From assembly GCF_027244095.1 (NCBI RefSeq), contig NC_069665.1:436501-500500 (forward strand): a DNA stretch of 64,000 nt. Direction: 5' to 3'. The translations under genes were made by a program, and so were the position numbers. This document shows, one piece after another, positions 19,886-29,704 of this stretch (its first letter is position 1; each line of letters starts with the position of its first letter). This DNA comes from Hemicordylus capensis (Eukaryota > Chordata > Lepidosauria > Squamata > Cordylidae). Below the pieces are notes generated by a model that was not told where the DNA came from, ran no database searches, and saw nothing but the letters and a program-made list of their open reading frames with translations.

Positions 19886-22398
19886 AGCATTTTATCATTC
19901 TGATTCTGAGTTGCAAATCTAGTTGCCAATCACAACACACACACACGCAAAATACAATACAGCGCCCTAACCCCTCCATGGCAGGAAGAGAGAGAGAGAG
20001 AGAGAGAGCTCTGTGAGTACCAGGGTCCGCTTGGCCCATCCCAACCTCAGGCCCCCTTGACAAAGTTGCCCCTTATTCCTGACACTTCTGCGTATTCTTG
20101 GCTGCATATCTTCCAGCCACAAAGGCGAAATCCTCACTTCCTAAAAGGTATGAAAGGGGGAAAGGGGGCAGGACTCTGTAAGCCGTCATAGTGCGCCAGA
20201 AAGCAGAATTCTGCAACTCACAGAGCAGGAAGCGAAACTCTCCAGCGCATCTTCCCAAGAGTGCTATAAAACCTGGAAGTGGACCACTGTGACTCACGGC
20301 TGACATGAGGATCAAAAAGAACTCCTGTGTGAGCGGAAATTCTGACCCGACCTACAGGGCCATTGTAACAAGCACTGGGATAATATGCATAAAGCACTCT
20401 GGGAAAGGCTCCGAAGGGCCGTAGGCAACATATGGGTGGGGGAGACAGAGGGGGTCTGGCGAATCAGCATCGTTTCTAGCTGTTATTTGCTGCATGGAAC
20501 ACGGAAATTCTTCCTGGAGGCTGTTGAGCCTGTGTTTGGAAACATGGCCCATTTCTATTCTGCTCCATGTCCTCCCGGGAGAAATGCTAGCCAGGGCGGC
20601 CAGGCCAGGGGTCCCCAGTGGGGAGGTCTGTCCTGTCCTTTCTCCAGGGGGCCGCCTGGGGGCCATTCCATGCATGGCCCCAGAAGCGGGTTTTGGATCT
20701 GGCAGCCCGTGGAGTGCCCCTAACTGGGCACTGCCCTTCAAAGGCGAACGAGCCGGCTGGGGTGAGCCATCCAGAGTGGGCTGAGGGGGAAACCTCCGAA
20801 GGTTGCTGCAATGACACACTGAAGCTCCAGCAAGGTGGGAGGGGCAACATTTCATCATCCAGGCAAGCAGGCAATGTTCTGCTTGCAGAGGAGCCCACCC
20901 ACCCATTAGGCAGGAATCATGTGGCCCCAGCACTTCATTAGGAGCCATTCAAATAACCCCGTGGGCCACTGCAGCTCAGCAGAGCCCCGGCACATCTTCA
21001 GGGAGACGGACGAGGACATCCAGGTACAGCCCACCACGTCCATCTGCTCCCTGTCCTCTGGGGCAGGGGTGGCGGCATGCCTCCTCCCCCCTCCCCGGGG
21101 CAGGGCTCACCGCTAGCTCTGTCCGTCCGGGGCAGTGCAGCTGCTGTGCAGGTGGATGGTCCCAGTGCCCTCCCTGGCAGCATTTCCAGCTGCAAAGGCC
21201 TTGGGGCGCAGTCAGAGGGGACCAATCAGGACTTGGCCGGCCCAGGACCGGCTCTTGGAGGTGTGTGAGGCGCTGGGGAGGTTCCTGCAGGGCTCAGGGG
21301 CACATGTTCCCATGCCACTTCCAAGAGGAAGGGTCGGGCATCTCTGTGAGTGTGTGTGTCCGTTTCCCCCAGAGAGAGACGGTCCAGCTGGGCCGGGGTG
21401 TTCGACCTGAGCCCTGTTCCAGCCACGGAGTCCTCCTCCTCCTCCTCCTCTCGTCTCAACCTCGCCTTCTAGACTCCTCTGGGGGAGAGGCACTGGGCTG
21501 CAGCTTGAGGTTCAGTGATGCTCACCATCTTCATCAGAAAAGAAGAAAAGCATTTGGGTCACCCGCCTAAGCCCGCTTCCTAGGGCATCAGCCTCCCCCA
21601 CTCAGTACAGACTCCCAAGAGGGGCCTGCCTGCGCCTGTGCTGCTGTGCGGGTCCTCCAAGAATCTCTTCTGGGAGCCAAGGCGGCAGCTGCCGCTGCAA
21701 GGAGGGCTGAGACTCTGCTTGCCCGGTTTGGCTCAGCTCATGGGCTTGGACTAGCCCAGGACATCCGGGACATGGCAGGATGGCCGTCTGTCTTGCCAGC
21801 TCAGGTTTCAGGGAGAAGACGCTTCCAGGTACCAAGGTGGGTGGGCAGTGGGGCAAAGCCACCCCAAAGGGAACCCACCAGCCAAGGCCGTGTCGTCCAC
21901 CCCACCCCACCCCACCCCCTGCCGCATCACTGCACATATTGCCTGCATGGATTTGGTGGTTGCCCTTTGACTGTGGGGCCTGCCAGGCTTCCCCCCACTC
22001 TTGGCAGGGTGCTGCGCTCACCTCAGCTGTTGCAACTGCCATGGCTTCCCCCAGAGCCTTGGGAGCTGCAACGCTGTGAGTCTGAGGAGGCGGAGCGGTG
22101 GACCTGCAAGGACCCTTCCCCAGCCGCTCTCCCACGGAAGTGCCGCTCTCAGCAGGATCCCTCCCGGAGTGATGCCCGCTCAGCAAGTGGCCAGGTGGAG
22201 GCGTCCCACACATAGGCCAAGGGCCTCTGTCCCTCGGGGGCAGCCCCTAGCGCGGAGGACAGCTGTCCCTGGCAAGTCACTCTCCCCATTTGGGCTTGGG
22301 GGAGCCCGGGCCTCTCCCAGACCTCACCGGCATACTCACACCATGCTTTGAGCAGCCATGCTTGGGGTTTCCGCCTCTAGGCGTTCCTTCTCCCAGCA
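19886..22398. other. Intergenic DNA, no gene recognised
   Basis: It holds an (AG)n run at about 19988-20009 and (CCCCA)n near 21900-21918. A 189-codon plus-strand frame at 21646-22215 has no recognisable homologue; a donor-like site (ttccag|gtacca) near 21830 is the only exon-like sign. Confidence 0.45.
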
Positions 22399-22700
22399 GG
22401 CGCTTTCCAGATTAACTCCGACAACAGCGTCACTACGGACCTGCAAAGTGTGCCTCTGTCCTTCCTGGGTGGTGACACCGCCGTCCCTGCGCTGACAGCA
22501 AGGGGCCGCTCACATCTCTGATGCCTAACTTCAGATTTTATCTTTGCAATTAGTGCGACAACGTTGCAAGTCCGTTGCCGAAAACTAGCTGTATTTCCCT
22601 GTCGTTGTAGGAGTTTGAGATTCTGGGGGTCGTTTCCAACACAATCCTGCCGAGCGGAAGCCTTTTCCTGCTGCTCTAGGGTGTGATCTGGAAAGCACCC
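22399..22700 (+). mobile_element. MITE, GGCRCTTTCCAG family, copy 2 with both ends
   Basis: It starts GGCGCTTTCCAGATTA (22399-22414) and ends TGATCTGGAAAGCACCC (22684-22700), which are inverted matches of each other. About 302 bp. The internal blocks 'aacagcgtcactacgg' and 'cgttgtaggagtttg' align with copy 1. No target duplication is obvious. Confidence 0.75.
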
Positions 22701-22886
22701 AGTTGAGGGCTAGATCCACCTTGAGCTGTGTGCGTGCAAGAGTGCAAAGGCATGCCCAGGAACCTGAAGGGGCCACGTCCTGGCCCACAGCTCAGCATTT
22801 CATATGCTGGAGAAGTGGGTAAAGGCTCGTTGAGATTTGAAAAGTAAAATTATGTTTTGCTAGCATATCTGAAACCAAAGAAAGAG

Positions 22887-22985
22887 CAGACCCTCAGAAG
22901 AGCCCTGCTGGATCAGGCCCACCTAGACCAGCCTCCTGTTTCTCACAGTGGCCCACCACTCATGCCTGGGGAAGCCCCAAGCAGA
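22887..22985 (+). repeat. CR1-associated 3' repeat fragment
   Basis: The sequence 'gccctgctggatcaggccca' followed by 'tcacagtggcccacca' matches the arms of the foldback at 7.56-7.84 kb and the start of the repeat at 11.34 kb. Confidence 0.65.
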
Positions 22986-23676
22986 AGTTGAAGGCAGCCT
23001 CGCCCCTGGGCACCAGCAGCCCTACTGGCCACGAGGGGCATGAGGGGTAGAGGCAGCCCGTCAGGGCATTGCCCCTCCAACCATGTGACCCCCCTCTGTT
23101 CATCTGGGGTTTCATTCTCAGACTTCCTCCCCCTCCCTCCCCTCTTCCTGTATGTAGCTAGCAGCAAGGCATGCGGGCCTTCAGCTCTCTCCCTGGCGGA
23201 TTTCCTAAATAAACGACTTCATGGGGAACTTTAACTCCATGTCTCCAGACCATCTGAATGAGCAGTCCTCTCCTTACTGGTGCACTTCCACTGCAGCTGG
23301 GGCAGAGAGAAAAAGCTCCCCTCCTGCGCTCTCAAACAGCCCCCTTCTCCTGCCCCGGCTCCCCTGCGCCTGGGATTGGGAGGCCTTCAGCACATGCACC
23401 TGCGGGCGAAACTCCGGTGCCATTCTAGAGTGTCCGGCAGAAGCAAAGCTCCGGCAGTGTGCGGTCTGTGTGTCTCCTCTTTACCCTCGGAGAAGCCTGA
23501 GCTCGAGGCAGGCACGTAGCCGCATGGCAGGCAGGCGGTGCAGCCGCACACGGGTGGAGGGGAGGCCAGAGGAGCCGAGGGTGGCCTCTGGGGTGGGCTT
23601 CTCCTCCCTAGCTGAGGGGCCTCCAGCACAGGCCAGCCACTGAGCCCCTTCTTGGCTTCCCTCCGAGAGTGCGCAG

Positions 23677-26600
23677 GGCTCCAGGACCATGCTGAGGAGG
23701 AGGCTGCTGCTCTCCATAGGGCTCCTGGCGGGAATCCAGGCCATCCTCGCCTCCAGCCCTGGCCACAGCCACCTGGAGGAGGTCGGATTCCTTCTGGATG
23801 AAGCAGGCACCGGGTCCAGCTACCCAAGCCTTCTGCAGATGGCCAAAGGAGCAGCTCCAGGTGAGTTTCCTGACAGTTCTCCTCCACCTCAACGTGTTTG
23901 TAGCTTTTGTTGTTTGAAATACAGTTATCCCTCACCAACCGCAAGGGTTCCGTTCTGGCAAAACCTCCCCATTGGCAAATTTGCGGTTGTGGAGGCCTTA
24001 AAGTCTGTGGGAAACAGGGGGTTAGGGGAACCATGGTCATGTAAAGACCAGGGGGCAGAATGCTCAAAAATCGCCCCAAATCCCCCAAACTCCCTTAAAA
24101 TTGCCAAGAGTCAGCAAGAGGAGTGCGCAGATTGAACCTCTGGACATTTTAAACCCCCCCCAAATCACTAAAAGGTACTTTGGGAGGGGGAACACCCCAA
24201 TCGGTAAAAATCACTTTAAGTCGTGAGAAGTCAGCAGGGTCAGCAAAAGGAAAGAGTGGACCGAACTGCTGAACCCCCCCAGAATTGCCCCCCACCCAAA
24301 ATCACAAAAAATCTCACCAAACCACGGATACTCAGGTTGCCGTTGGCAAGACCAGTCACACGATTTCCCAGCTGCAGAAACTCAAAACCGCAATTGGGAA
24401 AACCGTAACTGGTGGGGGATGGCTGTATTTTTGTAAGTTGCTTTCCTGTTGAACAACCAGAATGTAACTGTTTCTTGAGCAGCAACATCTGCTTACCCAC
24501 CCTTTGTGCTCTTGGCACAGCTCTCATGTAGTTCAGTGGCCTCCCTTCTCTCCCCCTTCTGGCGTTTCCCCCGGCAGGGCAGGGCTGGCTTCCCTTGGCA
24601 TGGCATGTGCTTCTGCCCTTATGTACCAGGCTGGCTGGCTGTAATTTCAGTGACGTGTGTTTATGTAGATGTTCATCCCTTTACAGCACAACACAACACA
24701 ACACACACACACTTGAAAAAGTTGCAACACTTCTAGAAAAGGGGGGCGGGGTGTGCTGTGGTTGACGTTATAGAGACTAGCCAGTAGGCATCCTCAGAAC
24801 TGGCTTTCCCCCAAGAGTCAAGGGGACACCACAGCCTCCTTGCTGCTGCCACTATTCCGGGTACCCCTCAGAGAGTTAATCACCCCGAGGAATCCCCTCT
24901 TTTTGCTCTGGCAGAGGCACTGTCGAGATCCTATACTGTTGATGGAAGAAGGTAGGGCATATTAAGGGGACTGTAAAGAGCATATTTACGCAGAGTGGTT
25001 CACATTGCTCAGCCAGGGTTTGCTTCTCGGGTGCCTTCAGGGTTCCTAAGCGTCTTCACAAAGCTTGCCTCTCTTACAGAGTTTGACCAGCTGGCCTTGG
25101 AGATGCCAATCACTCAAGACGACTTGGTGCCAGATGCCAGCATGATGGAGCCGCAGGTAACCTGCAAAGCCGCCTTCCTCAGAGCCAGGCTTCCAGCCCT
25201 GAACTGAGCAGGCTCTTGCATAGCTGCTTCCCTCAGGCACCCAAGGAAACCTTCTTCGGCAGATGGAGCTCCCGGGGTATTCAGCAGCCACCACTCCAGG
25301 CTCTCCTTCTCCTGCCCCCCCTTTCCCTTTCTGACCCCCCCCCACACACAGGATGATCCCCACTGGGACAGACAAGCGGGGCAAGGAGGGCTGGCTGGGA
25401 GGCACCACCCCGGCCCACTGGGCACTCTCTCTGCAAGGGTCCAGGCAGGAAGCGGCCTCGCCAGCCCTGCCCCGGCACCCTTTCCCTGAGGCTGGGGCCT
25501 TCTTCCCTGTCCCGAGCAGGAGGGCTGCCACACAGAGCCACGGGGCCCCAGGCTGCAGCACTGCTGGGAGGGAGCAGCCGAAGCACAGTGGGGCCAGAAG
25601 GCAGCCAAGGGACGCCCGGCGGCCCAGGCCCCTGAGGGAGGAGGGCCCTTCCCCATCGGCTGCACAATCCAGCCCATCAGGCAGCCGCATCCCACAGTGG
25701 AGGCAGCAGAGCACCCCTTCTGACCTCCCCCTCCAGCGTGTGAATTCTTCAGAGGTACTTGCATCCAGGCGGAAAGCGGAGTGGTGCCAGCCCCATGGAA
25801 ATAAACAGGAGCTGCAGAAGAGCTGCTTCCTGGGGAGGGGGGGGGCTGTGCCCCCAACCTGGGTGCATGCGCGTTCATGCTGCGCACACTGGAGGAATCC
25901 TTCCGATGTGATGTGGGATCACAGTACCATACTGGTAGGGTAACCCTAACCCTAACCGGCGACCTGAAGGGAGGAGTTTTCTCCCTCCCTGGGAGAGTTT
26001 GGCATCTTACATTCCACTGAGAGGGAAACCATTTGCTTTTGTGGAGGTGGGCTGAGAGGGGAAGGAGGCCGAGCAGGACTCCAGAACACACAGCAGCCCA
26101 GAGCCTCCGAGTCAGTCGCCTCCTTCCCTCCCTTCGGCAGCAGTGCAGGTGGGCGAGGAGGATGTCTGGAGGACAAAAGTGTGTCCCCAAATGTGCCCGC
26201 CAGGGGGAACCAGCTGCTCTGGGGGTGAGTGCGATGCACACCCGCAGAGCCGTCCCCAGACTCCATAGATATTGGGGGGGTGCTTCCACGGCTGCATGCA
26301 GGCTCATCGGTGACCCTTTAGACAGGTGGGAGGCAGCCTTGACTCTCCAGCAGTCCAGAACTTCACAATAAATTGTGGCTGGGCATGATGGAAGCTGTGG
26401 TTCAACAACCCCAGGGAGTTCTCTACACAGCAGGCTAATTTACTGCAAGTTTTCTGCGAGGCTTTACTGCAAACATAATGCTGTCCAAAAAACTCAGTGC
26501 AAAAAGTGGATTTGTTTTTACCTTGAATATAAACCAGGCCGCACTCTAACGAGCAGTGAAAAACCCAAATCGTGTGTGAAGTGCTCCCTGAGAGCTCACA

Positions 26601-27600
26601 GGGACTTCAGGGTAAATCTGCCCAATCCGAAGGAGATGCAGGCTCGAAGCTGGGTGTGGGAAACTGGAGAGTCAAGGTTGCCTGCCCCTGCTTTAGACTG
26701 GGCCCAACATAGAAGCAATCTGGAAAGGCCCTGGAAAGAAGTTGCTCCAAGAGCAGGTGGGGTGGGGGGTTAAAATGACACATGAGAACATAGAACATTC
26801 TTCACATGGACCCAGGGTGTCCTGCCTTCACTCCCTGCAGGACTGGAGCTTCACACCTTGTTTGACATACATGCATGTTTTGCAGGTCAAAACACCATTT
26901 TGTGCCTTCAAGCAGGCTGTCTACCCTTTTGAAATTGTGCCTTGGCATTGGCAGCATCTATGTATTAGTATATTATGCACAGATAGTCATGTCTCCCTTT
27001 ACCACTCCCCCTTTTAAAATCCACTAACATTGAAAGAACAGACGCACAAGTGCTCTGGGGATTGGACGGGGTGTATGTGATGTGGGGAGATGTTCATGAT
27101 TAAATGGATACTAGCCCATAAGTGCCCACTTCAGCCAGCTTTTGCCTCACCAGCTGGACATTTCCATGACCATTTTTTTTAACCCCAAAAGCTCTTTCAG
27201 GGCTCAGATGTTTTTGCAGCAAAGCTGCTCTCCAGACACTTCGGCTCTATTGAAGTTGTTGCCTCTTCTGCCTTAAACCTCCCCAGTGTTATGCTGGAGA
27301 TATGAAGTGCCTTCCTGTTGCTCTCCTTGCAGATGCTGCCGGCGACCCTGCAGGTCCAGGGGCGGGAGGAGCGTTCTCCGCGGAGATGCGTCCGCCTGCA
27401 GAAGTCCTGCCTAGGGCACAAGCTCCCTTGCTGCGATCCGTGCGCCACCTGCTACTGCCGCTTCTTCAATGCCAACTGCTTTTGCAAGAAATTCAGCAAC
27501 ACTTTCCCCTGTGGCAGGAACTAGCCCTTTGACTTTGGGGACTGTCTACCCCTGTTCTTGCATTAGAAACGGGAGTTTCTGTATTCCAATAAACAGCCTT
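23677..27600 (+). CDS. AGRP: AGRP, agouti-related protein (three coding exons)
   Basis: Coding exons are 23689-23860, 25080-25156 and 27333-27524, joined at GT/AG sites in matching phases and giving 146 residues (human: 132). AGRP is a secreted neuropeptide of hypothalamic feeding circuits and acts as antagonist or inverse agonist at melanocortin receptors MC3R and MC4R. Visible here: an N-terminal signal peptide (LLLSIGLLAGIQAILA), a poorly conserved prodomain, a basic cleavage site SPRR just before the mature part, and the C-terminal cystine-knot domain with all ten cysteines and the receptor-binding RFF triplet (CYCRFFNANCFC). An acceptor-like site (gtgcgcag|g) at 23676 lies 12 bp before the ATG, fitting a noncoding first exon as in mammals; that exon was not located. 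AATAAA lies at 27588. Neighbour ATP6V0D1 follows 2 kb downstream on the same strand, as in human. Confidence 0.93.
23689..23860 (+). CDS. AGRP: AGRP coding exon 1
   Basis: Residues 1-57 and one base of codon 58: signal peptide and first part of the prodomain. Donor CCAG|GTGAGT. The ATG follows 'ccaggacc'. Confidence 0.88.
23921..24425. mobile_element. Tigger-like nonautonomous DNA transposon, in AGRP intron
   Basis: The 505-bp element starts CAGTTATCCCTCACCAAC and ends GTTGGTGAGGGATG-like 'ggtgggggatggctg', inverted to each other. It is flanked by TA on both sides (23919-23920, 24426-24427), the Tc1/mariner-type target. Starts of this kind are typical of Tigger elements. A diverged second copy is at 56259-56763. 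Confidence 0.75.
25080..25156 (+). CDS. AGRP: AGRP coding exon 2
   Basis: 77 bp, residues 58-83 of the prodomain (acidic: EFDQLALEMP, then QDDLVPDASMMEPQ). Acceptor ctcttacag, donor CCGCAG|GTAACC. Confidence 0.85.
26410..26640 (+). repeat. Repeat copy paired with 9885-10120, in AGRP intron
   Basis: See the homologous copy at 9.9 kb. Here many CpG positions read TG or CA. Contains 'tgaatataaaccaggccgc'. Family not identified. Confidence 0.6.
27333..27524 (+). CDS. AGRP: AGRP coding exon 3, cystine-knot domain
   Basis: Residues 84-146 and stop TAG. Encodes the cleavage site, ten cysteines, RFF motif and C-terminus PCGRN. Acceptor ctctccttgcag. Confidence 0.95.
   Translation: MLPATLQVQGREERSPRRCVRLQKSCLGHKLPCCDPCATCYCRFFNANCFCKKFSNTFPCGRN
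27588..27593 (+). promoter_or_regulatory. AGRP: AGRP polyadenylation signal
   Basis: AATAAA, 64 bp after the stop codon. Confidence 0.8.
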
Positions 27601-27619
27601 AGAGAAGACGTCTCTGATG

Positions 27620-28767
27620 TTTTTCTTAAAAGGAACCCCCTGCCCTCCACCCAAAAGCATTGGTCTCCTCTTGCAGGCACCAGTTCCTCAGAGTCCTCCT
27701 CAATCTTGCCACCTGATCTTGCCATTCCCTGCACAGCTGGATACTCACCAGTGGGGAAAGGATGACTTATTCAGATTGAGGAGCCTGGGCTGCTCCTCCA
27801 GGCGGGCTGCCACAACAATGCGAGAGGGGCACCTTTCACATATTTAACCTGAAGGACAGAAAGGGGCAAGCTCCCAGGAGGGCATGCTGTCATCAAGGGT
27901 CTCCCTGTCATCGAGGAGGAGGAGGAGGAGGAGGAAGGAACTGGGTAGATGGGCAGGGAGCAGCAGGGCAAGAGGAATATTCTTGCCTTCCTGCTCTGCC
28001 CACAAGCTCAGGATGGCCAATGTATTATTGTCCATAGCCGTATCAGTTATGTTAGTAAAGCACTGCACAAGGAATACAAACACCATGTTACAATTAGTGC
28101 AAACAAGTAACGTAGCCAACTCCTTGTACTGGATATTATGAAATGTGTAACCCTAACCTCTGATTTTGCATGAATGGAGAGCTTCCAGCTTTCTATAAAA
28201 CGTACTTAACTGCACACCGAGTATATCCCTTCCCTCTGAAGGAAGGATAAGTCAGTGCTGTTATACAGAGTGTTGTTTAATCAGTTCAGATTCCATAAAT
28301 GTTCTATAATGTTCACTTTGTTAACTTTGATCATTACTAACACTTAGATGTCTCTCTTTTTAAAAAATTGTGTAAAAATGCTTGTGATGAGCTTATTTTA
28401 ATTGTACTGAGCGGGGTAGTTTATGCCGTTACGACTTGTCCAGTCAATAAGCAGCTGACAAAATGCAACGGAAAAGTAGGCAAGATTCATTATGTCCTGA
28501 CTGCCCTGAGCCCCACACTTTATAAATACCTCTGGGTCCCTTGAAAACCGGCATACAAATATTAAATCAAATCAAAATCAAATTCCAAGAACAACTGATT
28601 AAAATATAATAAAACAACATTTAAGATCCAAACCCAAAAACGACCAAAGGAGGAAAATGGGTGTGTGTGTCACCCATGTGATGATAAGCCCTTGATAAAC
28701 CACTGTGATGATAAACCACTGTGTTCTATGGGGGAGCAGTGTTTGGGCATGAAGGGCATAGCAACAC
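27620..28767. other. Intergenic DNA between AGRP and ATP6V0D1
   Basis: It contains a (GAG)n run at about 27915-27935, AT-rich unique-looking DNA at 28.0-28.5 kb and an A-rich LINE tail near 28550-28620. No gene recognised. Confidence 0.5.
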
Positions 28768-28925
28768 AGGCAGCTGCCATAGACTGAGTCAGACCCTTGG
28801 TCTACCTAGCTCAGGATTGTCTTCACAGACTGGCAGCGGCTTCTCCAAGGTGGCAGGCAGGAATCATCTCTCTTGGAGATGCTGCCAGGGAGGGAACTGG
28901 GAACCTTCTGCTCTTCCCAGAGACG
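28768..28925 (-). repeat. 5S-Sauria-like SINE, truncated
   Basis: Antisense tail and body ('ccatagactgagtcagaccc', 'gacagactggcagcggctt'-type blocks, 'ggagatgctgccagggaggg'). The 5S-like head is missing. Confidence 0.75.
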
Positions 28926-29136
28926 ATCCTGGCAGCCCCGGAGGCAAGCGAGCCCCGCTATTAAGAACTGTGGGGCACAATCCAGGCATAGATCAGCCAG
29001 AGACGATTGTTCCACTTATGGTTTGTGGATATATGAGGGGCTTTCAGGGCTAAGGATGATGGGAGTTGTAGTCTAACCACCGCTGGAGGACCAAAGGTTG
29101 ACCAACGCCTCCTCCCGGCTGGCAAGAGCACTGCGG

Positions 29137-29150
29137 CCACGAGGGGGCGC
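29137..29150 (+). promoter_or_regulatory. CTCF-binding motif
   Basis: CCACGAGGGGGCGC fits the core CTCF consensus at every constrained position. It lies at the edge of the ATP6V0D1 CpG island, 1.6 kb after the AGRP stop codon. Confidence 0.7.
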
Positions 29151-29464
29151 CTTCGCCGTGCCGAGCTGGGAGCTGCCTCTATACTTCCCGAACCCAGCCA
29201 TAGACTAAGGAAGACTGACGGCCCTGAGCTTACGGGGACCTTTCCGAGTCGCCTCCACTCGGCGTCATTTTTCTTTCGTTCTACCTTGAGGAGAGGAGGC
29301 GGCGGCTGCTGGGCGCGGGGATCTCAGAGGGCTTCGTGGCTGGAGAGAAGCAGCAGAGGCCCGAGAGGTCGCCCTTCGCGTGGGAAGCGCCCTGAGTGGC
29401 AGCCTCCGGCAGGGGGAGGCCGGCTGCGCAGGCGCGCAGGCGCGAAGCCCCTTTGCCCCGAAGC

Positions 29465-29490
29465 GTCACGTGACGGGTGGTGGTCACGTG
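29465..29490 (+). promoter_or_regulatory. ATP6V0D1: Paired CLEAR-type E-boxes (TFEB/TFE3 sites)
   Basis: GTCACGTGAC (29465-29474) is the palindromic CLEAR element; GTCACGTG (29483-29490) is a second copy 8 bp further on. CLEAR elements mark lysosomal and V-ATPase genes controlled by MiT/TFE factors in mammals. Here they lie upstream of a V-ATPase subunit gene, as expected. Confidence 0.75.
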
Positions 29491-29562
29491 CCATCCTAAT
29501 CCGGCGACAGCTGCTCGGCCTTCCTCCTCGCCGCGTCCTCCTCCTCCTCCTCGCCCGCCGCG

Positions 29563-29704
29563 ATGCCGCTGCTGCTCTCCCAGTTCCCGGAGCTCCACTT
29601 CAACGTGGACAGCGGCTACCTGGAGGGGCTGGTGCGGGGCTTCAAGGCCGGCGTCCTCAGCCAGGCGGACTACCTGAACCTGGTCCAGTGCGAGAGCCTG
29701 GAAG
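29563..29704 (+). CDS. ATP6V0D1: ATP6V0D1 exon 1
   Basis: Residues 1-47 plus one base. The ATG has G at -3. Donor GAAG|GTGAGC. Confidence 0.93.

Noticed and set aside
21646-22215. 189-codon frame with donor-like ttccag|gtacca as a novel exon
   Set aside because: No homologue or partner exon seen; composition similar to neighbouring GC-rich frames.
11900-23600. RIPOR1 or CTCF genes, expected beside AGRP from the human order
   Set aside because: No segment of either protein was recognised in any frame.
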